Shown here piece after piece: positions 1-5,849 of a DNA stretch of 5,849 nucleotides. The translations under genes and the position numbers were made by a program. The stretch is from Anaerolineae bacterium (lineage in GTDB: Bacteria > Chloroflexota > Anaerolineae > Anaerolineales > Villigracilaceae): assembly GCA_003484265.1 (NCBI GenBank), contig DNDO01000159.1:21783-27631 (forward strand), written 5' to 3'. Position 1 is the first letter of the stretch. Each line of letters begins with the position of its first letter. The notes beneath the pieces were generated by a model, which saw only the letters and a program-made list of their open reading frames with translations, did no database searches and had not been told where the DNA came from.

Positions 1-55
1 TTACTGATGTTCCTGGCTTTTATTTCAAAGTTGGCGGATGACTGAAATGAGCATC

Positions 56-84
56 TTGCACTTTATTCACTAATCTCATATACT
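56..84 (+). promoter_or_regulatory. Candidate sigma-70-type promoter for the diguanylate cyclase gene
   Basis: A TATACT box at 79-84 matches five of six bases of the -10 consensus. TTGCAC at 56-61 lies exactly 17 bases upstream and keeps the TTG core of the -35 box, but its second half is poor. The predicted transcription start near base 91 would leave a leader of about 30 bases before the GTG at 122. The surrounding sequence is AT-rich, so such matches can arise by chance. No operator or second-messenger-binding motif was recognised. Confidence 0.35.
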
Positions 85-121
85 CTTTTAAATCCGTCTG
101 TTACAAACATAGAATCCTAAA

Positions 122-1291
122 GTGACTAACCTTCCTTTATCAGCCCAGTTCTATATCATAATTGTAACTATAAGCACAACTGCTTTCTGTCTAGAATTAC
201 CAGATTGGAGCAGTGAAAATTCGTGGTTTCTGACGGCACTGATTGTATTAACGATCGTTACACAACTTTCCCAAAAAGACGGACTAATTCCCAATGTATC
301 CTATAATGCTTCGATCTTTGGCTATAGTTTAGCCTTTTTCGCTTTGGGAAGACCAGAGGCGGTTTGGGTTGCATTGCTATCGCACCTAGCGCTCTTATTT
401 AGAAGAAGCAAAACCATCCCCTGGTTTGTCCTAACATTCAACATTGGAAGTGTGGTTGTCCCCCTTGTTCTTGCAAGCCTGGCAGTCGAATCTATTTTCG
501 GAAACAATCCTCAGGGAATCTACTCTGCACTGGAAATTATAATTGCGGGAATAACATTTATCGTGTTCAACCACTTAATGATCGGAATAATACACTTGCT
601 TACAGAGGGCTCGAGTATAAAAGATTCTGGGATGTTTGAACGAGTATTGGTTATTGTGGACGCAACTTTGTTTAGTCTTGGGGCGGCAACCGCTATTATT
701 TGGAACTACTCCCCGTATGCAGTCTTCCTTACGATAGGTCCGCTATATCTGCTTCAACTCACATTACAAGTACCTAACCTGGAAAAGCAAAAAAATATAG
801 AACCAAAAACGGGTTTATTCAACGCCCGTTATTTCAACCAGGAATTGGATAGAGAGCTAGCTCGAGCCAACCGGCACGACAGACCGTTAACCGTAGTTGT
901 TGCTGACCTGGATTATTTAAGGAACATAAATAACACCTATGGGCACCTTGCCGGGGATATTGTCATAGTTGGAGTGGCAAAGATATTAAAAGATGCAGTA
1001 CGGGAATATGACATTGTGGCTCGATTTGGGGGCGAGGAATTCACGATCCTTATGCCAGAGACCACTCCAGTTCAAGCCTTGTCTCGAATCGAAGACATAA
1101 GAAAGACCATCGAAGCGGCTGATTTTGACGCGACAACTCACCAGTCGTCATTAAAAATTACCATGAGTTTCGGTATTGCCGGTCGCAATTCTAATAACAA
1201 TACAGCAACAGAAATATTACACCTCGCAGATGTCGCTGTATATCAGGCAAAACAAAACGGCAGGAATCAGGTGTTTATTTCGGAAGAGTAA
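122..1291 (+). CDS. Membrane-anchored diguanylate cyclase (GGDEF domain)
   Basis: This 389-residue protein should make cyclic di-GMP from two GTP at the inner face of the membrane. Residues about 9-215 are strongly hydrophobic, with roughly six to eight helices (for example 9-25, 36-50, 64-93, 101-122, 136-160, 175-215), and form an N-terminal membrane sensor region that I cannot assign to a named family. The GGDEF domain follows directly (about 225-389): KTGLFN at 229-234 in place of the usual LTGLxN; the metal-binding ADLD at 261-264; the YGHLAGD stretch at 273-279; the active-site GGEEF at 303-307; and MSFGIA at 348-353. An RxxD inhibitory c-di-GMP site (R294-D297) sits five residues before GGEEF, so product feedback is expected. 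No PAS, GAF, response-regulator or EAL domain is visible. The GTG start is chosen because TAG at 110-112 is in frame just upstream and the next ATG lies inside the membrane region; no good Shine-Dalgarno is seen. The gene is AT-richer than its neighbours and converges on the operon opposite. The cyclase call is firm; the signal sensed is unknown. Confidence 0.93.
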   Translation: MTNLPLSAQFYIIIVTISTTAFCLELPDWSSENSWFLTALIVLTIVTQLSQKDGLIPNVSYNASIFGYSLAFFALGRPEAVWVALLSHLALLFRRSKTIPWFVLTFNIGSVVVPLVLASLAVESIFGNNPQGIYSALEIIIAGITFIVFNHLMIGIIHLLTEGSSIKDSGMFERVLVIVDATLFSLGAATAIIWNYSPYAVFLTIGPLYLLQLTLQVPNLEKQKNIEPKTGLFNARYFNQELDRELARANRHDRPLTVVVADLDYLRNINNTYGHLAGDIVIVGVAKILKDAVREYDIVARFGGEEFTILMPETTPVQALSRIEDIRKTIEAADFDATTHQSSLKITMSFGIAGRNSNNNTATEILHLADVAVYQAKQNGRNQVFISEE

Positions 1292-1330
1292 AGATCAAGG
1301 CAGCCAATTGTGTTATAGGTGGAACGAGAC

Positions 1331-1669
1331 TCAATTTATTAATTCATCGGTCTTTGCCGCCATAATGAAGTCGTTTTTGTGCAAGCCCTTTACCACGTGC
1401 GTCCACCAATGGACGGTGACCCTCCCCCATTCCAATACGATCTGAGGATGATGATCTTCCTCTTCTGCGATCGCGGCGACTTTATTTGTAAATTCCAACG
1501 CGTCAGTATAATTCTTGAACTTAAATATCTGTCGTAAACGCAGGATACCATCCTGCTCAACAATTTCCCAAGCTGAAACAAGCGGATATAGTTCGTTGAT
1601 TTCACCATCGGTTAATTTTGGATCGCCGCCACGACAGGCGACGCACTTAAGTTGCGATAAGGCGGTCAT
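1331..1669 (-). CDS. Pterin-4a-carbinolamine dehydratase (PCD/DCoH family)
   Basis: This 112-residue protein belongs to the family that dehydrates 4a-hydroxytetrahydropterin to the quinonoid dihydropterin (EC 4.2.1.96), as PhhB does beside phenylalanine hydroxylase. The diagnostic block is intact: EEEDHHP at 69-75 with the paired histidines H73-H74, WWTH at 88-91, and GLHKNDF at 95-101. The N-terminus carries CVACRGG (9-15), common in bacterial members. Length is normal for the family (about 95-115). The ATG at 1669-1667 overlaps the TGA of tal-pgi as ATGA, which suggests translational coupling; the upstream Shine-Dalgarno is weak (GGATG about 8 bases away). It is the last gene of the apparent pentose phosphate operon. 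No aromatic amino acid hydroxylase is in view, so the physiological substrate is open. COG2154 members have also been linked to molybdopterin metabolism, and dual roles are known in animals (DCoH). The family call is secure; the role is not. Confidence 0.93.
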   Translation of the reverse strand: MTALSQLKCVACRGGDPKLTDGEINELYPLVSAWEIVEQDGILRLRQIFKFKNYTDALEFTNKVAAIAEEEDHHPQIVLEWGRVTVHWWTHVVKGLHKNDFIMAAKTDELIN

Positions 1670-4407
1670 TTCAAAGCATCCATCAAAGACTTCACACCTG
1701 CGACCGACGGCAAATGCACTCGTAATACTTTCTTCTTCGCATCGATCAGCGCTTCATAATCACCCAGCGCCTGCGCGCGGATGAGCGTCCCAAACGTCAG
1801 TCCCTCAGCGGGGATATCCATATCATTTTCAGGTTCAAGGGTTATTACGAGGAACAAACCGTCTTTAATTCCACCTTTATGGAATTGACCCGTTGAATGC
1901 TGGAAGCGCGGACCAAAACCTGCGGTCACGGCATTGCCCGTCCTTGCGCGGATCGAGACCCGCAGCTCCTGCAACATGTCAACCATCTCACCATTACGAG
2001 GCAGATAGGCATTAATGGCAATATAGCCGCCGGGTTTAGCCTTCTTCAAAAAACCATTCAAGACAGTTTTCAGAGACGCACCCTTAATGGCTGTCGATGA
2101 ATAGACAAGCACGCCGTCTTTTTTCCAGGCAGGCTTACCCTCTTTCAGCTTGCCATTATTTTGGTACTCAGCGATCTTCGTCTTTGTGATCTTCTTGCTC
2201 GATTCCACATTCGGCTGGTCGAACGCGTTGATATCGAGGATCGAGCACGCGATCACTGTTGCAACCTCCCATCGGTAAATCTCTGCGCCGAGATCGTAAA
2301 GATTGGAGATCGGTGACTCGATGACAGGATGACCTTCATCCCGTAATAGCCTAATTGTTTCATCAAGATCGCCAGTTTGGCGGAGATATACAAATACACG
2401 GTCATCACCATAAGACTTGACGTCACTGATCGGCTCCAACGGCACGGGCAAGATTCCTTTGCCATGCTTGCCGCTGGACTCGGCTATGATCTGCTCGATC
2501 CAGCCAGCAAAAGCGGAGAGGGGCGCGTCGGTCAGGATTGTCAATTTGTCTCTACCTCGAATCGCCGCTTCTCCAATGACGGCTCCCAAAGCCATGCCGG
2601 GATTCCGCGCCGCAGGAACGTGCTCGCCGCACTGGAAACGCATCCAGTCGGCTTTGTCGATGAGACGGTTCAAGTCCATGTCAAGCAAGGCGGCAGGGAC
2701 AAGTCCGAAATCTGTCAGAGCAGAGTATCGCCCTCCGACGAATTCGTCAGCTGAAAATATCTTCCTGAAGTTATTTTTCTTAGCCAGGGCTTCCAGCGAT
2801 GTAAGTGGATCAGTCGTAGCAACGAAACGCGAACCGTCTTTCTTGCTTAGTTTCCAAAAATAATTAAAGTTTGCCATTACCTCAGCGGTGCCGCCTGATT
2901 TGCTGGCGACAATGTATAAACTTTTGTCAGGTGGATATTGCTCTGCGGCCAATGCAACTTGTGCGGGATCTGTTGAGTCAAGAATCGCAAGTGATAGCGG
3001 AGCATCCACCTTCGCGGCGGCGAGTAGCGAGCTAAAGACTTCGGCAGTCAATGACGAACCGCCCATGCCCAGGACCAACACGCGGTCAATCTTTGCATCG
3101 TGAATCTCTTTTGCAAACGATTGATATTCCTTGAGTTTCCTGCGCGCCTTGTCAGGTGATGTCAGCCAGCCCATGCGGATCTTGACTTCATTTTGACCCG
3201 CATGATCGCCATCAGGAGCCCATAGCGTGGGATCATGCTTCCAGAGGCGTGCGGGAACAGCGTCCGCTTCGAGTTGAGCTATCCGCCTGGAAACGGAATC
3301 AGCTATCGGTCCAAGGGAAGATGCGGCGTTCTTACTCCTATCATCAATTGTTGCGAGCAGTTGCGTGAATGCATCCGCAAACGCTTTGACACCTTCGTCC
3401 TCTAATTCTTGTGTGACGACATCCATTGAAACGCCTGCGGCTTCGAGAGCATCAAGATCGCTTTGCGCCTGATCGACGCCGCGCATGAGAGTCATTTCGG
3501 CATTGCCGTGATCGCGGAATGCGTCGAGCGTTGCAGGCGGAACTGTGTTGACGGTTTCAGGACCAATGAGTTCATCGACATACAGTGTATCGGGATAATC
3601 GGGATTCTTGGTACTTGTGCTCGCCCACAGGGGACGCTGGACCCGCGCACTCTTGACCTTGAGAATCTCCCAACGCCGACCGGCGAATGTTTGATGATAA
3701 AGATCGTAGGCAAGTTTTGCATTTGCGATCGCAGCTTTTCCTTTTAAGTTGGAAGCGTCAGGGAGTTGAGGGTCGATCTTGGAATCAACACGCGAAACGA
3801 AGAACGAAGCGACCGAAGCAACATGATCAATGGAATGCCCAGCGGCAGCGCGATCTTCCAGACCGCTTAGGTAAGCTTCCATTACTTCGGCATAACGGGC
3901 GAGGGAAAAGATCAAGGTCACGTTGACATTCACGCCTGCGGCAATTGCCTTGCGAATGGCAGGGATACCCGCTCTGGTGGCGGGGATTTTAACCATCAGA
4001 TTCTTACGCGCCACTCGCGCCCAAAGTTGTTGTGCCTGCGCGACAGTGCCATCGGTATCGTGCGCCAGATATGGACTGACCTCGAGGCTGACATATCCAT
4101 CGCCGCCATTGGTCTCTTCGTAAAGCGGGGCGAACGCATCGCACGCAGCTTTGATATCTTCGATGGCTAATTGCCAGAATATCTTTTCCGCGTCCCAACC
4201 TGCCCATGCAAGCGGAACAAGCGCCGAATCATAATCGTTTGACTTCGCTATCGCCGCATTGAAAATGGATGGATTGGACGTGACACCGCGAATATCGCCG
4301 CGTTCGATCATTGATTTGAGTTCGCCATTCTCCAGCAGCTTACGTTCAATGTTGTCGTACCAGATGGATTGTCCTAAGGTTGTTAATTTCTTAATTGAGT
4401 CTGACAT
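1666..4407 (-). CDS. tal-pgi: Bifunctional transaldolase / glucose-6-phosphate isomerase
   Basis: This 913-residue cytosolic enzyme is a natural fusion. The N-terminal part (about 1-355) is transaldolase, which moves a dihydroxyacetone unit between sedoheptulose-7-P and glyceraldehyde-3-P. It shows D18, TSNPS at 43-47, E109 in SLEVSP, and the Schiff-base lysine K140 in VKIPAT; the spacing fits TalB D17/E96/K132. The stretch 251-289 (KSARVQRPLWAST onward) is typical of long transaldolases. After a linker near 355-375 comes a phosphoglucose isomerase with SIS folds: GMGGSSL at 447-453, SKSGGT at 502-507, VGGRYS at 557-562, candidate base E643 in ESSGK, H693, and FDQPNVESSK at 729-738 with K738 correctly spaced. 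About 170 further residues follow, including HSTGQFHKGG at 837-846, as in other Tal-Pgi fusions. The fusion couples fructose-6-P output to glucose-6-P supply. The ATG at 4407 is preceded by AGGAAA and matches the family N-terminus. No frameshift or truncation is seen. It lies 37 bases after rpiB and overlaps the next gene by 4 bases. Confidence 0.96.
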   Translation of the reverse strand: MSDSIKKLTTLGQSIWYDNIERKLLENGELKSMIERGDIRGVTSNPSIFNAAIAKSNDYDSALVPLAWAGWDAEKIFWQLAIEDIKAACDAFAPLYEETNGGDGYVSLEVSPYLAHDTDGTVAQAQQLWARVARKNLMVKIPATRAGIPAIRKAIAAGVNVNVTLIFSLARYAEVMEAYLSGLEDRAAAGHSIDHVASVASFFVSRVDSKIDPQLPDASNLKGKAAIANAKLAYDLYHQTFAGRRWEILKVKSARVQRPLWASTSTKNPDYPDTLYVDELIGPETVNTVPPATLDAFRDHGNAEMTLMRGVDQAQSDLDALEAAGVSMDVVTQELEDEGVKAFADAFTQLLATIDDRSKNAASSLGPIADSVSRRIAQLEADAVPARLWKHDPTLWAPDGDHAGQNEVKIRMGWLTSPDKARRKLKEYQSFAKEIHDAKIDRVLVLGMGGSSLTAEVFSSLLAAAKVDAPLSLAILDSTDPAQVALAAEQYPPDKSLYIVASKSGGTAEVMANFNYFWKLSKKDGSRFVATTDPLTSLEALAKKNNFRKIFSADEFVGGRYSALTDFGLVPAALLDMDLNRLIDKADWMRFQCGEHVPAARNPGMALGAVIGEAAIRGRDKLTILTDAPLSAFAGWIEQIIAESSGKHGKGILPVPLEPISDVKSYGDDRVFVYLRQTGDLDETIRLLRDEGHPVIESPISNLYDLGAEIYRWEVATVIACSILDINAFDQPNVESSKKITKTKIAEYQNNGKLKEGKPAWKKDGVLVYSSTAIKGASLKTVLNGFLKKAKPGGYIAINAYLPRNGEMVDMLQELRVSIRARTGNAVTAGFGPRFQHSTGQFHKGGIKDGLFLVITLEPENDMDIPAEGLTFGTLIRAQALGDYEALIDAKKKVLRVHLPSVAGVKSLMDALK

Positions 4408-4410
4408 ATG

Positions 4411-4416
4411 TTTCCT
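4411..4416 (-). promoter_or_regulatory. Ribosome binding site of tal-pgi
   Basis: On the minus strand AGGAAA precedes the ATG at 4407, with six bases between the AGG core and the start codon. It supports that start. The site abuts the foot of the inverted repeat at 4418-4440 but is not itself part of the stem, so folding could influence ribosome access without burying the site. Confidence 0.7.
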
Positions 4417-4417
4417 C

Positions 4418-4440
4418 TATACCTCAATGGTTGAGGTATA
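4418..4440 (-). repeat. Perfect inverted repeat in the rpiB/tal-pgi gap
   Basis: The arm TATACCTCAA (4418-4427) and its exact reverse complement TTGAGGTATA (4431-4440) are separated by three bases, giving a 10-bp stem with a tight triloop. It nearly fills the 37-base gap, starting five bases after the rpiB stop and ending one base before the tal-pgi ribosome binding site. There is no T-run after it in the direction of transcription, so it is not a standard intrinsic terminator. It could be an RNA processing or stabilising hairpin, a translation control element, or a DNA operator for a dimeric regulator. The repeat is directly visible; its function is inference. Confidence 0.75.
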
Positions 4441-4444
4441 TCTA

Positions 4445-4903
4445 TTATTCATCTTCTTCCAGTTTATGTATCTTACCGACTCGCCTTGCCAATCGTTCCC
4501 CCCCTGCCTTGTTGCCTTGATACTCTGCGTTCAGAAACGCGGGAATGAGAACCTTCGCAAGTTCGGGACCAACAACACGACCACCGAGGCACAGCACATT
4601 CATATCATCATGCAGGACGCCTTGCGCAGCGGAATACGTGTCATGGCAAATGGATGCGTACACGCCTTTCATTTTGTTCGCTGCGATACATGCGCCGATA
4701 CCAGAACCGCAGACCAATATACCGCGTTCGGCTTCCCCGTTTTGGATAGCGCGTCCAACCTTTTCGGTAAAGTCTGGGAAATCCACGCTGTCGACAGAGT
4801 CCGTGCCCATGTCTGTTGGTTCATGTCCCGCGGCACGAACGGCATCCAATACGGTTTGTTTAAGCGGGAAACCCGCGTGGTCAAATCCTACTGCGATTTT
4901 CAT
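4445..4903 (-). CDS. rpiB: Ribose-5-phosphate isomerase B
   Basis: This 152-residue protein interconverts ribose-5-phosphate and ribulose-5-phosphate in the cytosol. It belongs to the RpiB/LacAB family, which is unrelated in fold to RpiA. Visible family landmarks are the N-terminal FDHAG (7-11), the catalytic cysteine C65 in VCGSGIG (64-70), and H98 in HDDMNVLCLGGRVVG (98-112), equivalent by position to the ring-opening H99 of E. coli RpiB. The length of about 150 is normal; the tail is notably acidic (LEEDE). The ATG at 4903 is preceded by GGAG and gives the expected MKIAVGFDHAG beginning. It sits between transketolase and tal-pgi, with gaps of 49 and 37 bases, so it supplies one of the pentose substrates used by the neighbouring enzymes. 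A role in allose-6-phosphate or other sugar isomerisation is possible for this family, but the context favours the pentose phosphate pathway. Confidence 0.95.
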   Translation of the reverse strand: MKIAVGFDHAGFPLKQTVLDAVRAAGHEPTDMGTDSVDSVDFPDFTEKVGRAIQNGEAERGILVCGSGIGACIAANKMKGVYASICHDTYSAAQGVLHDDMNVLCLGGRVVGPELAKVLIPAFLNAEYQGNKAGGERLARRVGKIHKLEEDE

Positions 4904-4908
4904 AGTTA

Positions 4909-4912
4909 CTCC
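4909..4912 (-). promoter_or_regulatory. Ribosome binding site of rpiB
   Basis: On the minus strand GGAG, within TTGGAG, lies five bases before the ATG at 4903. It supports the start chosen for rpiB. It is four bases downstream of the inverted repeat at 4917-4947. Confidence 0.65.
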
Positions 4913-4916
4913 AAGA

Positions 4917-4947
4917 AGATCTCAGGACTTTGCGACCATTGAGATCT
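4917..4947 (-). repeat. Inverted repeat in the tkt/rpiB gap
   Basis: AGATCTCA at 4917-4924 is matched by its exact reverse complement TGAGATCT at 4940-4947, with a 15-base spacer. It fills much of the 49-base gap between the tkt stop (4953) and the rpiB start (4903). No T-run follows on the minus strand, so read-through into rpiB is expected. It may form an intercistronic RNA hairpin or be a dyad binding site. It is weaker than the repeat before tal-pgi because of its shorter arms and larger loop. Confidence 0.5.
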
Positions 4948-4952
4948 GATAT

Positions 4953-5849
4953 TTATAATAGTTCTTTGGCTTTGAGAACAACATTTTCGACAGTAAAACC
5001 AAACTTCTCGAAGATGACCTTCGCAGGTGCGGATGCGCCGTAATGGTCAATGCCTACACCAGACTTCGCGTATCTTTCCCATCCGAGGGTTGCTCCCGCT
5101 TCGACAGCGAGTCTCGCTTGAATATTTTTCGGTAACACAGACTCTTTATAGGCTTCATCTTGCATCTCGAATATTTCCCAACTTGGGAATGACACAACAC
5201 GAACGCCCTTTCCTTCTTCATGAAGTTTCTGTGCGGCATCCATGATTAGTCCAACTTCTGAGCCAGATGCAATCAATATAATTTCGGGGGTGCCAAAGTC
5301 CTTCAACACATAAGCACCTTTGCTAACGGTCTCTTCATCTCGCGATTCGAATGTCGGCACAGCTTGACGAGTCAAAGCGAGAGCGGTTGGTCCATCGCGG
5401 CGAGAGACAGCCACCTTCCAAGCTTCTCTTACTTCGTTCGCATCGGCAGGGCGGATGACAACCAGGTTGGGAACTGCACGCAACGCCATCAAATGCTCGA
5501 TCGGCTGGTGTGTGGGTCCGTCTTCGCCGAGTCCAACGCTATCGTGAGTAAAGACAAATATCGAAGGGATATGTGAAATGGCGGCGATGCGCATCGCTGG
5601 TTTCATATAGTCTGAGAAGATCAGGAACGTGCCCCCGTAAGGGATGATGCCGCCAAACAATGCCATACCATTTAATACAGCGCCCATCGCGTGTTCACGC
5701 ACGCCAAAATGGAAATTCCTCCCGTCACGCGACGATTTTTGAAAGTCAGGACTGCCAGCGATCATCGTGTTATTCGAGGGAGCCAAATCAGCAGAACCGC
5801 CGATGAGTTCAGGAAGAATGGGAGCCAGCGCATTGATGATCTTGCCCGA
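4953..5849 (-). CDS. tkt: Transketolase, C-terminal part (5' end beyond window)
   Basis: The reading frame is open to the window edge and supplies the last 298 residues of an enzyme usually about 660-690 long. Transketolase is a thiamine-diphosphate enzyme that transfers two-carbon ketol units between sugar phosphates in the non-oxidative pentose phosphate pathway (and in the Calvin cycle where present). Visible residues begin SGKIINALAP and continue with IGGSADLAPSN, the end of the pyrimidine-domain entry. GVREHAMG follows, carrying the catalytic glutamate that activates the cofactor (visible residue 52), then THDSVGLGEDGPTHQP with the substrate-binding histidines (visible residues 102 and 114), and the C-terminal domain ending with GIDHYGASAPAK (266-277). 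An internal TTG at 5786 is not the real start, because conserved sequence continues upstream of it. This is the first visible gene of the operon; promoter and start are outside the window. The stop is TAA, followed 49 bases later by rpiB. No defect is seen. Confidence 0.96.
   Translation of the reverse strand, partial: SGKIINALAPILPELIGGSADLAPSNNTMIAGSPDFQKSSRDGRNFHFGVREHAMGAVLNGMALFGGIIPYGGTFLIFSDYMKPAMRIAAISHIPSIFVFTHDSVGLGEDGPTHQPIEHLMALRAVPNLVVIRPADANEVREAWKVAVSRRDGPTALALTRQAVPTFESRDEETVSKGAYVLKDFGTPEIILIASGSEVGLIMDAAQKLHEEGKGVRVVSFPSWEIFEMQDEAYKESVLPKNIQARLAVEAGATLGWERYAKSGVGIDHYGASAPAKVIFEKFGFTVENVVLKAKELL

Noticed and set aside
1..45. Possible C-terminal ends of an upstream plus-strand gene: frame 1 reads to TGA at 43-45 and frame 3 reads to TGA at 39-41.
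   Set aside because: Only 12-14 codons are visible in either frame, no recognisable motif helps choose between them, and short open stretches of this size are expected by chance.
1467..1474. GCGATCGC octamer here and again at 3725-3732, reminiscent of the cyanobacterial HIP1 repeat.
   Set aside because: There are only two copies, and both fall in Ala-Ile-Ala codons of minus-strand genes, so codon use explains them; the density is far below that of HIP1-rich cyanobacteria.
2377..2863. Overlapping plus-strand open frames of 125 and 148 codons inside tal-pgi.
   Set aside because: They are antisense to the conserved isomerase domain, have low-complexity basic/serine-rich translations typical of shadows, and lack any family motif.
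4864..4876. Small perfect hairpin with GCGGG and CCCGC arms near the 5' end of rpiB.
   Set aside because: It has only five base pairs and lies within the conserved codons for the HAGFPL segment, so protein coding accounts for it.
4259..4942. Long plus-strand open frame (227 codons) running antisense across the tal-pgi start, the gap and all of rpiB.
   Set aside because: It mirrors two clearly conserved genes and their intergenic gap, has no recognisable domain and no convincing ribosome binding site, and is best explained as a codon-bias shadow.
4953..5786. Treating the transketolase fragment as a complete 277-residue gene from TTG at 5786, such as a split transketolase C-terminal subunit.
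   Set aside because: The same frame continues upstream to the window edge with conserved transketolase sequence (NALAP and IGGSAD), so the gene is simply cut by the window. Whether the full gene is split cannot be seen here.

Overview
The window looks like a chromosomal segment of a bacterium of moderate GC content, most likely from Chloroflexota, class Anaerolineae or a relative. This is inferred from the fused transaldolase/glucose-6-phosphate isomerase, the style of the transketolase and RpiB sequences, and the GTG-started diguanylate cyclase. No rRNA or other taxonomic marker is present, so the assignment is tentative.

Layout: bases 1-121 are a short leader with a plausible promoter. A plus-strand gene (122-1291) encodes a polytopic membrane protein with a C-terminal GGDEF diguanylate cyclase domain. 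After a 39-base convergent gap, everything else (1331-5849) lies on the minus strand. Read in the direction of transcription it is transketolase (C-terminal 298 residues; its start is outside the window), rpiB, the fused tal-pgi gene, and a pterin-4a-carbinolamine dehydratase gene. The gaps are 49 bases (tkt-rpiB), 37 bases (rpiB-tal/pgi) and a 4-base ATGA overlap (tal/pgi-dehydratase), so the four genes are very probably one operon.

Together tkt, rpiB and tal-pgi cover most of the non-oxidative pentose phosphate pathway: ribose-5-P/ribulose-5-P isomerisation, both ketol-transfer steps, the transaldolase step, and the return of fructose-6-P to glucose-6-P. Ribulose-5-P 3-epimerase is not in view. 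The dehydratase at the end is the odd member: its family recycles oxidised pterin cofactors and has no obvious place in sugar-phosphate chemistry.

Both intergenic gaps of the operon hold a perfect inverted repeat (10-bp and 8-bp arms), each just upstream of the next gene's ribosome binding site. I found no mobile element, CRISPR array, tRNA or rRNA. I do not see strong evidence for a wholly new system. The items most worth a second look are the coupled pterin dehydratase, the intergenic hairpins, the extra C-terminal module of Tal-Pgi, and the unassigned membrane sensor region of the cyclase.
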